A stretch of DNA of 64,000 nucleotides from JAAYJT01 sp037446395 (GTDB lineage Bacteria; Bacteroidota; Bacteroidia; Bacteroidales; JAAYJT01). The DNA lies in NCBI GenBank assembly GCA_037446395.1, contig JBBIIP010000010.1, positions 1-64,000 on the forward strand. The letters run 5' to 3'. The notes beneath the pieces were generated by a model. The model had not been told where the DNA came from. It did no database searches and saw only the letters and a program-made list of their open reading frames with translations. This document shows positions 16,061 to 24,223 of the stretch, piece by piece. Position 1 is the stretch's first letter; each line of letters starts with the position of its first letter. A program made the position numbers and the translations under genes.

Positions 16061-17539
16061 CTAATTAAAACTTTCTCCAGGCGATGCATGATATAAGCCA
16101 AATTCACTGAGTACAGGTGGATTGTTTGCTTCAAGAATTTTTATCCTGACCTGCAAAGCGGTTATCTCCGGGACACGCAGAAGGCGTTTATATCCAATGG
16201 TAGTGGCCGAAGCAAGGAGCACCCAATTCTGTTTTGTTTTTGCCCAAACCTCGAAGCGCCCCACCCTCTGCCCAAAGGCAATTGTTTCTTTGATCATTAC
16301 CCTGTTGAAAGTGGTTGGTCCTTTCAGCTCCACATCAATCTCAGCCTGAATAATTCCATCATCTGTTGTCCAGTAGGTTTGGTTATTGCCATCTATCATG
16401 TTAGCAGGGCAAAAACAACGGTGGTTTTGTCGTGTATTGGTGGTATTAACCACTGCATCCCTGGCAAGATTATTCGAAAATGTTTCGTCAATAATGTTTT
16501 TGAATGAAATCAGATTGGAACTGTCAATAGGGTTCAATCTGCCCCTGGAATCGGGAGGTATGTTTAGGAGGAGTACCCCATTTCGACCAACAGACATGTA
16601 ATATAGGTCAACCAATTGTTGAGGTGTTTTAACCAACAAGTTCTCAGATTCATGAAAGAACCAACCCGGCCTGATCGAAACATCGCATTGGCCAATCATC
16701 CATACATTCCCTCCAGGATCACCAGTATTGAGGTAATGTTGGTCAGCGGCTCCGATAACCAAGCCGGAATCGCTGATGGTTGACCAAAAGATTTCTCCGG
16801 CATGGCCATCTTCATTGCCAACCCACCTGATGTCGGGGCCGGCGTCTGAAAAAATCAGGGTGTTTGGTTGGAGCCGTTTCACTAGCGCCATGGTCTGAGG
16901 CCAATCATAGTATGTTTTGCGGTCAATGTACCTTGTTTCGCAAGCACCTCCGTAATATCCATCGCCACCGTTGGCTCCATCGAACCAAATTTCATTGATT
17001 TCACCATATTGGGTAAGCAATTCTGTGAGTTGTTTTCTGAAATAATCAATATATGCCGAAGTTCCATAACCGGCATGATTGCGATCCCATGGCGATAAAT
17101 ACAACCCGGCCTTCAAGCCATGTTTTCGGCAAGCACTCACAAACTCGTTCACCAGATCTCCTTTTCCATTTTTCCACACTGAATTTTTAACCGAATGATC
17201 AGTGAGTTTACTTGGCCATAAACAAAATCCGTCGTGATGCTTTGCGGTAAGAATCAATTGGCCAAAACCGGCGTTTTTGGCAGTTAAAACCCATTGTTCA
17301 ACATCCAGGTTGGAAGGATTGAACAGGGTGGGGCTTTCATCTCCATAACCCCATTCTTTTCCGGTAAAAGTATTGATTGAAAAATGAATAAATCCAATGA
17401 GCTCCATTTGTTGATAGCAAATCTGAATTGCATTGGGAGCTACTGCGTTTGGTTTTGGCAAGGAAGGTTTTCGGGCACAGCCAAAAAAGATTAACAAAAA
17501 GATTATCAGAAAGATGCATGTATTTTTCGGGTGACGCAT
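16061..17539 (-). CDS. Alpha-L-fucosidase, GH29 family, lipoprotein
   Basis: 492 residues from ATG at 17539 (MRHPKNTCIFLIIFLLIFFGC, lipobox Cys21). The open frame extends 56 codons upstream, but that extension contains a promoter -7 box (17599-17607) and would bury the lipoprotein signal, so the shorter form is preferred. The GH29 barrel shows LTAKHHDGFCLWPS (about 98-110), SPWDRN and the nucleophile Asp187 in EIWFDGANGGDG. The C-terminal ~130 residues resemble an F5/8 type C (CBM32-like) domain. It removes alpha-L-fucose from glycans in the periplasm or at the surface and is probably co-transcribed with the GH2 enzyme downstream. Confidence 0.92.
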   Translation of the reverse strand: MRHPKNTCIFLIIFLLIFFGCARKPSLPKPNAVAPNAIQICYQQMELIGFIHFSINTFTGKEWGYGDESPTLFNPSNLDVEQWVLTAKNAGFGQLILTAKHHDGFCLWPSKLTDHSVKNSVWKNGKGDLVNEFVSACRKHGLKAGLYLSPWDRNHAGYGTSAYIDYFRKQLTELLTQYGEINEIWFDGANGGDGYYGGACETRYIDRKTYYDWPQTMALVKRLQPNTLIFSDAGPDIRWVGNEDGHAGEIFWSTISDSGLVIGAADQHYLNTGDPGGNVWMIGQCDVSIRPGWFFHESENLLVKTPQQLVDLYYMSVGRNGVLLLNIPPDSRGRLNPIDSSNLISFKNIIDETFSNNLARDAVVNTTNTRQNHRCFCPANMIDGNNQTYWTTDDGIIQAEIDVELKGPTTFNRVMIKETIAFGQRVGRFEVWAKTKQNWVLLASATTIGYKRLLRVPEITALQVRIKILEANNPPVLSEFGLYHASPGESFN

Positions 17540-17598
17540 AGGACTTAGAACTTTTTGACCAGGTTTCCAGGCGATTGAGAAAAATTCTATAATCTTAG

Positions 17599-17607
17599 CA
17601 AATGTAG
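17599..17607 (-). promoter_or_regulatory. -7 box upstream of the fucosidase gene
   Basis: Minus-strand TACATTTGC is a perfect TAnnTTTGC, about 60 bases upstream of the ATG at 17539. It falls within the rejected N-terminal extension and therefore helps decide the start. Confidence 0.55.
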
Positions 17608-17800
17608 CAAAATAGGATATTTGATTAATGGTATGTTCATCTCTGCTTCGGTTTTGTTGGTTGACCTCTATGGGCAGCACTTGTTTTATCCAAACAAATT
17701 CTTGCACGAAACATCCTGATCATGTATCTTTATTGTCTGGAACCACTTGAATCCTGATTCATTATAGTATTGAATATCAATTTATTAATTTGAGGTAAGT

Positions 17801-20161
17801 ATGCAAGTCCAGTTTGATTCTAAGGTTGAGCAACATTTTTTTGAGCGATCAGGAATGGCGCCCCCGAGTACATTGATTCCATATATTCTGGTTGATAATT
17901 TCCCGTTGCTTGGATTAATTGCTTCTTTAAGGTTTCTTGAATGGGTTTCTGAAAATCCATCCGGTGTGGTGAGCCTGCCCACCGGGAAAACGCCTGAGTA
18001 CTTCATCAAGTACACACAATATCTTCTTCAAAACTGGAATACCCGGAAGGGGCGAAAAATAAGGGAGGAGTATGGTTTAGTCCTTCAATCAAGGCCTGTC
18101 CTGAATGGCTTGCAGTTTGTTCAGATGGATGAGTTTTATCCAATTTCGCCGACACAACACAACAGTTACCTCAATTTTGTCGAGAGGTATTACATCAACG
18201 GATTTGGATTTAATCCCAACAAAGCATTGCTCATCAACAGTTTTGAAATACCCTTGGAGGGCGGAAAAAATTTCATGGAGGTGTTTCCTGATTCTATAAT
18301 TGATTTGTCGCTTCGATATCGGGAGGCCTCCAGCCCGCTCGAAAGTCTCCAGCAAAAGTCAATTTTCAAAATTGATGAATGGTGCATGTCTTATGAAGAA
18401 AAAATAAGGGAGAAAGGGGGACTGGGCTTTTTTCTTGGAGGGATAGGCCCGGATGGGCACATAGCTTTTAACATACGTGGTTCTGACCATCATAGCAGCA
18501 CACGGCTGACCAGTACAAATTTTGAAACTCAGGCTGTGGCTGCAAACGATCTGGGTGGAATTGAAATTTCAAGAAACCGCCTTGTCATTACCATCGGCCT
18601 TGAAACAATCACTCATAACCCCCATGCCATAGCAATTATTTTTGCTGCAGGCGAATCTAAAGCAGAAATCGTCAAAAAATCAATCGAGTCCCAACCCGGC
18701 AATTTATATCCAGCCACAGCACTGCAGCAGTTAAAGAATTGCCGTTTCTACCTAACCGGCGGAGCAGCCTGCCGATTAAAAGACCTAGAAGACTTGTTTT
18801 ATATGCAAGGTATGTGGACGCACAGCAAGACCGAAAGGGCGGTGATTGAATTGTGCCGCAAACAGAATAAATATGGGCACCATCTAACGCTCGAAGACCT
18901 CATGGCAGATGATCACTGCCGCATGATTCCCGGATTGAACGAACACACAGTTCAGTCGGTCATCAATTCTATGAAAAACAAACTTGCCAGGGGCATTGTA
19001 AACGAAAAAAATCATGTAATTTATCACACCGGCCCTCACCACGACGATATTATGCTCGGGCTGATGCCTTATACCAACCGCCAGGTAAGGGATGCTTCGA
19101 ACAGCATTCATTTTGCTGTGCTGACCAGTGGGTTTACTTCTGTGACCAATAAGTTCGTGATTGACGCGTTGACCGATACACTCCGGTTAATCGAAGCAGA
19201 AAAAGTTCAGATGATCAATTATTCGGATTTTTTTGAAGTTGGATACCGGCAAAAGTGGGACAAAGATGTTTACCATTTTCTCGATGCTACTGCTGAACGC
19301 AACATTGACGAAAAAAGAAGGGGCTTATGCCACCGGATGGTGAGGGCAGTTGTTGAAATTAATAGAGTAAGAAATAAATCCCAGCTGGTGCGCACCCTCA
19401 CACAGTTGATCAATGATCTGAAAATGAGCTATGACGGAAGTATGAATCCGCCAAAAGTTCAGAAGCTCAAAGGAATGATTCGTGAGTTCGAAGAAGAACT
19501 GGTGTGGGCTCACTACGGAGTTCCTGTAAAAAATATCCATCACCTCAGGCTCGGGTTTTATAAAGGAGATTTGTTTTCTGATACACCCGAAAAGATAAGA
19601 GATATACTTCCGATTCTTGAACACTTTAGAAAGTACAGGCCCAGCGTTCTAAGTATGGCCATGGATCCTGAGGCGAGCGGACCTGACACACACTATAAGG
19701 TGTTGCAAGCCATTGCCAGTGCGGTGAAAGAATGGGAAAAAGAAGAAGACTTGAGTCAACTGAGAATCATCGGTTACCGAAATGTTTGGAACCGTTTCCA
19801 TCCTGCAGAGGCAGATATCATCATTCCGGTTTCCTTGAATGCGTTTGATATATTATTGCATTCGTTTTCTGAATGTTACATGAGCCAGGTAAATGCTTCC
19901 TTTCCCAGTTATGAATATGATGGCAAGTTTAGTGAGTTCATACAAAAAGTGTGGGTGGAGCAACTCAGGGCAGTGCAGTTGCTGCTGGGCAAGAATTTTT
20001 TCTATCAAAATGAGCACCCTCTTCTCCGAGCAACCCATGGGCTCATTTTTGCCCGGGTGTTGAATGTAGAAGAATTCTTAAGTCTGGCATCGCAGCTGGA
20101 GAGGGTCACCGAAGGAGCCTCAGGCATACCTCTTTCGAAACTTTCAATTACGACCAAATAG
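17801..20161 (+). CDS. NagB-like / PIG-L (LmbE) deacetylase fusion protein
   Basis: 786 residues. The N-terminal ~330 residues are a glucosamine-6-phosphate deaminase-like domain: LPTGKTPEYF (59-68), QMDEFYPIS with Asp110 matching the catalytic Asp72 of E. coli NagB, and GGIGPDGHIAFN with Asp218 and His220. The Glu expected right after HIAFN (Glu148 in E. coli) is Ile225, so deaminase activity is uncertain. The second half has a PIG-L/LmbE domain with the metal motif HHDDIMLG (413-420; HPDD in most homologues), expected to hydrolyse N-acetyl groups from amino sugars. Bacteroides carry similar deaminase-like proteins. A role in GlcNAc handling near GH29 and GH2 is inferred. The final ~150 residues are unassigned. 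Confidence 0.8.
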   Translation: MQVQFDSKVEQHFFERSGMAPPSTLIPYILVDNFPLLGLIASLRFLEWVSENPSGVVSLPTGKTPEYFIKYTQYLLQNWNTRKGRKIREEYGLVLQSRPVLNGLQFVQMDEFYPISPTQHNSYLNFVERYYINGFGFNPNKALLINSFEIPLEGGKNFMEVFPDSIIDLSLRYREASSPLESLQQKSIFKIDEWCMSYEEKIREKGGLGFFLGGIGPDGHIAFNIRGSDHHSSTRLTSTNFETQAVAANDLGGIEISRNRLVITIGLETITHNPHAIAIIFAAGESKAEIVKKSIESQPGNLYPATALQQLKNCRFYLTGGAACRLKDLEDLFYMQGMWTHSKTERAVIELCRKQNKYGHHLTLEDLMADDHCRMIPGLNEHTVQSVINSMKNKLARGIVNEKNHVIYHTGPHHDDIMLGLMPYTNRQVRDASNSIHFAVLTSGFTSVTNKFVIDALTDTLRLIEAEKVQMINYSDFFEVGYRQKWDKDVYHFLDATAERNIDEKRRGLCHRMVRAVVEINRVRNKSQLVRTLTQLINDLKMSYDGSMNPPKVQKLKGMIREFEEELVWAHYGVPVKNIHHLRLGFYKGDLFSDTPEKIRDILPILEHFRKYRPSVLSMAMDPEASGPDTHYKVLQAIASAVKEWEKEEDLSQLRIIGYRNVWNRFHPAEADIIIPVSLNAFDILLHSFSECYMSQVNASFPSYEYDGKFSEFIQKVWVEQLRAVQLLLGKNFFYQNEHPLLRATHGLIFARVLNVEEFLSLASQLERVTEGASGIPLSKLSITTK

Positions 20162-20182
20162 AGTTCATGATTCGAAAATGAA

Positions 20183-20191
20183 TATTTTTGC
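20183..20191 (+). promoter_or_regulatory. -7 box upstream of the peroxiredoxin gene
   Basis: TATTTTTGC fits TAnnTTTGC perfectly and lies 38 bases before the ATG at 20230. No good -33 match at 19-21 bases. Confidence 0.55.
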
Positions 20192-20229
20192 ATATCCTTT
20201 TCAAATATAAACACTTTATATAACATGCT

Positions 20230-20931
20230 ATGGAACAAGAATTTATCGCTATGCCCCGAATCGGCGACTACGCACCGGAATTTGAAGCCATAACCACACA
20301 GGGTAGAATTAATTTCCCGTCAGACTACAAAGGCCGATGGGTCATTCTCTTCAGTCACCCGGCCGATTTTACTCCCGTTTGCACATCCGAGTTCATGACT
20401 TTCGCTGCAATGGAGGAGGAGTTCAGGCAATTGAATTGCGAACTGGTTGGCCTTTCGGTGGATGGACTTTACAGCCACATTGCCTGGCTTCGCACGATTA
20501 AGGAAAAAATTGAATACAAGGGGATGAAAAATATTGAAGTTAATTTCCCCTTGATCGAAGACATCACCATGGAAGTGTCAAAGAAATACGGCATGATTCA
20601 GCCTGGTGAAAGCAATACCAAAGCCGTGCGTGCTGTGTTTTTTATTGACCCTGCAGGCAAGATTCGGGCAATCATTTATTATCCCTTATCGCTTGGCCGG
20701 AATTTTGACGAACTAAAAAGGGTGGTGATTGCCCTGCAAACCGCTGATAAGTTCAGCATTGCAACACCCGCCGATTGGCACCCGGGCGATGATGTAATCG
20801 TACCTCCGGCAGGATCGTGTGGCGTTGCCAAGAATCGGGTAGAAGGCAAGGAGGGTAAAATGAAATGCTACGATTGGTTCTTCTGCACCAAGCCCATTAG
20901 CAAGGAAGAAGTTTACAAGGCAATCAAATAA
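20230..20931 (+). CDS. Peroxiredoxin, Prx6/AhpC-TSA type
   Basis: 233 residues. It reduces peroxides in the cytoplasm. The peroxidatic Cys51 sits in HPADFTPVCTSEF, the Prx6-type motif. Further cysteines near the C-terminus (GSCG and MKCYDWFFCTK) match the archaeal/Bacteroidota subgroup in which C-terminal cysteines can resolve the disulfide, so it may act as a 2-Cys enzyme despite its Prx6-like sequence. ATG at 20230 follows a good -7 box; a start at the second Met (MPRIGDYAP, 20251) is also possible. It stands alone on the plus strand, convergent with the zinc peptidase gene. Confidence 0.93.
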   Translation: MEQEFIAMPRIGDYAPEFEAITTQGRINFPSDYKGRWVILFSHPADFTPVCTSEFMTFAAMEEEFRQLNCELVGLSVDGLYSHIAWLRTIKEKIEYKGMKNIEVNFPLIEDITMEVSKKYGMIQPGESNTKAVRAVFFIDPAGKIRAIIYYPLSLGRNFDELKRVVIALQTADKFSIATPADWHPGDDVIVPPAGSCGVAKNRVEGKEGKMKCYDWFFCTKPISKEEVYKAIK

Positions 20932-21075
20932 CCAGCAGGGTTGCGCTTGCATTCATTCCGGATCGTCCAAGTATGAAGAGGCCATTCCAAAGCCAATTAT
21001 CTGCTGTCAATTGATCTGCGGAACATATTTTGAAATGCCTTCTTTTTCAATCTCTTGCTACACTCTCGGAAATCC

Positions 21076-21918
21076 TTATATAGCACCCCGGCGGAATGTA
21101 TTGCTTTGCTGTATATCGCCTGTTTCAAAGCCTTTGCGGAACCAGGCTTTTCTTTGCTGTGATGAGCCGTGAGTAAAATCATCGGGAACCACCCTGCCCT
21201 GGGTTTTCATCTGAATGGCATCGTCCCCGACGGCAGCAGCTGCGTTCAATGCCTCTTCAAGGTCGCCCTTTTCAAGTATATTAAACATTTTTTGTGCATG
21301 ATGTGCCCAAAGCCCTGCTAAAAAATCAGCTTGAAGCTCAAGCCTTACGGTGAGCTGGTTGGCATCTGTTTGGCTTACTCTTGATCTTTGTTTTTGAACC
21401 TGGTCAATGGTGCCCTGAAGGTTTTGCACATGGTGCCCCACTTCATGTGCGATGACGTAAGCTACGGCAAAGTCGCCTTGTGCCCCAAAGCGTTCTCTCA
21501 GGACATCACAAAAGCTCAGGTCAATATAAATTTTTTCGTCTCCTGGGCAATAGAAAGGACCGCTTGCAGCGCTGGCAAAACCGCAGGCCGACTGCACCTG
21601 ATCTCGAAAAAGCACCAATTTGGGCTCGCGATATGTTTCGCCTGATTGTGCAAAAAGTTTGCTCCATACTTCTTCGGTGTCGGCAAGCACTACCGATACA
21701 AATTTCGCCATTTCGTCCTCCTCAGCCGAAGATTGCACACTGCTTTGCTGCTGCCCGGGCTGCATTTGGTTAAGTACCTCGGTGGGATCACCCCCCATCA
21801 GCCAAACGATTAGTACAATTACAATGGTTCCCACACCACCTCCAACAGCCATTTTTCCGGTGGACATGCCCCTGCGGTCTTCAACATTCTGGCTACCGCG
21901 TCTTCCCTGGTATCTCAT
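21076..21918 (-). CDS. Putative neutral zinc metallopeptidase (PF04228, YpfJ-like)
   Basis: 280 residues. A basic N-terminus (MRYQGRRGSQNVEDRRG) precedes one membrane segment (about 24-41, VGGGVGTIVIVLIVWLMGG), then a low-complexity Gln/Ser stretch and the peptidase domain with AHEVGHH (HExxH zinc motif). Cysteines in SACGFASAASGPFYCPGD are also typical of the family. The protein is probably anchored in the inner membrane with the domain outside. Its substrate is unknown. Single gene with its own -7 box. Confidence 0.88.
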   Translation of the reverse strand: MRYQGRRGSQNVEDRRGMSTGKMAVGGGVGTIVIVLIVWLMGGDPTEVLNQMQPGQQQSSVQSSAEEDEMAKFVSVVLADTEEVWSKLFAQSGETYREPKLVLFRDQVQSACGFASAASGPFYCPGDEKIYIDLSFCDVLRERFGAQGDFAVAYVIAHEVGHHVQNLQGTIDQVQKQRSRVSQTDANQLTVRLELQADFLAGLWAHHAQKMFNILEKGDLEEALNAAAAVGDDAIQMKTQGRVVPDDFTHGSSQQRKAWFRKGFETGDIQQSNTFRRGAI

Positions 21919-21941
21919 GGTTTGTTTGTTTTAATTTGCTT

Positions 21942-21949
21942 CAAAGATA
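21942..21949 (-). promoter_or_regulatory. -7 box for the zinc peptidase gene
   Basis: Minus-strand TATCTTTG fits TAnnTTTG and lies about 24 bases upstream of the ATG at 21918. Confidence 0.5.
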
Positions 21950-21969
21950 AAAAATGTTATGCGATTTTC

Positions 21970-23964
21970 CTACTCGTTGCTGATTATAGCAGCCCATCCT
22001 CCGCCGGGGGCAAGATTGATTACCAAAGGCTTTCCTGAGTCAAGAATTATTATTTCATATTTGTAATCTTCAGCCATCCGATGAGCATTCGTCCCGTCTT
22101 TCATCTGTTCAACCCTGTATGTGCCTTTTTGTAAAAATGATAAGTCTATATTGAATGATCTTTCCTGCCAGTTGGTCATTGCGCCGACAAACCACCTGGA
22201 ACCATTGCGGCGGGCAACAACAATGTATTCGCCAATACTTGCATGTAGTACAATAGTTTCGTCCCAGGTTGTGGGAATTTGAGCTATGAATTTTGTTGTT
22301 TCGTGCTCTTTGCGGTAAGCTGAAGGGGATTCGCACAACATCTGCAATGGACTTTCAAATACAACATACATGGCCACCTGGTGGCATCGGGTTCCCTGGC
22401 TCACCGGGCGTTCAAAACTGATGCTGAAAGAGCCTTTTTCGCTGTTCCTGAGCGCTCCCGGAGTATAATCCATAGGGCCGGCAAGCATCCTGGTGAAAGG
22501 AAGCGTAACGTTGTGCTCAGGGGTGATGTCGCGGCTCCATTTGTTGTGTTCATTGCCTCGCACGCCTTCGTAGCTTAAAACATTCGGATATTGGCGATGA
22601 AGCCCGTTGGGTTTAAATGAACCATGAAAATCAACCAGTAGGTTGCGCTTGGCTGCCTCAGCGGCGATGAGTTCATATGATGTAACCATAGATTGATCGG
22701 CACGCTGCATGAAATCAACTTTAATTCCGGCAGCACCCCAAGATGCATAGGTATCTAATATTCTATTCAAATCAGCGACCATGGGCTTCCATAAAACCCA
22801 GAGGATAATTCCTACATTTTTTCTGCGTGCATAATCAATAAGAAAAGGAACATCTATATCAGGATTAAAATCGAGTATTTCGGAGGTTGATTTTGTCCAT
22901 CCCTCATCAAGTATCACATACTCGAGACCATAATCACTGGCGAAATCAATATAGTACTCATAGGTTCTTGTGTTAAGCCCCGATTTAAAATCAACTCCAA
23001 AAATATTGTTTGCATTGTACCAATCCCAAGCCACACGTCCGGGTTTTATCCAACTCGTATTTTGAATGGCCTGAGGCGGAGAAAGTCGGTAAACCATTTC
23101 GCTTGATGCCAGCATGCGATCGTCATTTGCGATAATAAAAACCCTCCACGGAAACGATCGTTGCCCATTGGTTTTAGCGATGTATTCAGCCTCCTTTATA
23201 ATGATTTCATTCCGGTCAGGCCATCTTTTGTGGTTGGGTTCGGTATCGAGCACGTATTTTGGGAAAATGCCCTTCAATGTATTGTCGCCGCTGGCTTCAA
23301 GAAATAATGCCGGATAATCGTGTTGCCCGGTTTCTGATATCCACACCTTGATATCGTCGGGAGTTTTTAGCAACAAAGGCGTTGCACTGAAAGATCCTGT
23401 TGCAATTGTATCTAAACGACTATAGTCAAATTTCTGCTCAAAATGTGAATACATGCTCCGTTCCCTGCTAAACCAGGCTTTTGTTTCCTGCGGAAAATTC
23501 AAGGTGAGCAATTCATCGTTCACAAAAATGCTATCTTGCTTCCATGTTTCGAACCTGTATGCCATGCCATCGTCGTAAACCCTGAAAACAAGCCGGATGT
23601 TTCCTCTAAAATCGAGGGTGAGCTGATTATAAGAATCCCAGAGCATTGCATTTTTTAGTGGAATGACAGGAGTTATCGCAGAGTTTACCGCATTTAGCTT
23701 ATGTTTGGAAAGTGTCAGGTTAATGCCGGGGGACTGTTTTTCTTTCAGCAGCATGCCAACGTTTGCTTTTTCGATGGCGGGCTTGCCTTCCATCGCAACA
23801 TAGAAACTTACGATTTTGTCAACTTCTACATGAAGCGATATTCTTTCATTTGGGCTTTTTAACGCAAATTTTTTCGCCTTGGTTTGGCTGACAAGCGACA
23901 GATGAAATGAAACCAGGCATAATACAGTCAACCGAAGAGCCAAAAGTCTTGCTGAGTAATTCAT
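21970..23964 (-). CDS. GH97 glycoside hydrolase, retaining (alpha-galactosidase-like) subgroup
   Basis: 664 residues with a signal peptide. It has the full GH97 layout: N-terminal beta-sandwich, TIM barrel starting near 305 (GRVAWDWYNANN), and C-terminal beta-domain. GH97 contains inverting alpha-glucosidases such as SusB and retaining alpha-galactosidases. The retaining enzymes use an Asp nucleophile at the end of a barrel strand in a KVDFM context (Asp415 in BT1871). Here Asp417 sits in AAGIKVDFMQRADQ, so the retaining, alpha-galactosidase-like activity is favoured. Glu466 in SYEGVRGNEH is conserved in the family. The enzyme is probably periplasmic. Galactose release would feed galK. Confidence 0.85.
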   Translation of the reverse strand: MNYSARLLALRLTVLCLVSFHLSLVSQTKAKKFALKSPNERISLHVEVDKIVSFYVAMEGKPAIEKANVGMLLKEKQSPGINLTLSKHKLNAVNSAITPVIPLKNAMLWDSYNQLTLDFRGNIRLVFRVYDDGMAYRFETWKQDSIFVNDELLTLNFPQETKAWFSRERSMYSHFEQKFDYSRLDTIATGSFSATPLLLKTPDDIKVWISETGQHDYPALFLEASGDNTLKGIFPKYVLDTEPNHKRWPDRNEIIIKEAEYIAKTNGQRSFPWRVFIIANDDRMLASSEMVYRLSPPQAIQNTSWIKPGRVAWDWYNANNIFGVDFKSGLNTRTYEYYIDFASDYGLEYVILDEGWTKSTSEILDFNPDIDVPFLIDYARRKNVGIILWVLWKPMVADLNRILDTYASWGAAGIKVDFMQRADQSMVTSYELIAAEAAKRNLLVDFHGSFKPNGLHRQYPNVLSYEGVRGNEHNKWSRDITPEHNVTLPFTRMLAGPMDYTPGALRNSEKGSFSISFERPVSQGTRCHQVAMYVVFESPLQMLCESPSAYRKEHETTKFIAQIPTTWDETIVLHASIGEYIVVARRNGSRWFVGAMTNWQERSFNIDLSFLQKGTYRVEQMKDGTNAHRMAEDYKYEIIILDSGKPLVINLAPGGGWAAIISNE

Positions 23965-24223
23965 GATTCCTCAAAATAAGTGAACGACTGATGGAGCAGG
24001 TTCAATGCAAAAATGCAAAGATTTTAACATGCTTTGGCAATTCGTCAGAAAATTTATGAGGCGGGCTTGAATTGATTTGGCCTATTTTATCGGAGGGCCC
24101 AATTAAAAGACTTTGATTTTAAAGTGCCCATTTGAACTAAATGCCAGATGTCTGAAGCCTGATTTCGATGCTCCAGATATTAATTCTTCCTAATTTATCG
24201 CAAGTTTTGAAAAACAACACCGG

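Noticed and set aside
17540..17707. 56-codon N-terminal extension of the fucosidase
   Set aside because: It contains the promoter -7 box and hides the lipoprotein signal; start at 17539 preferred.
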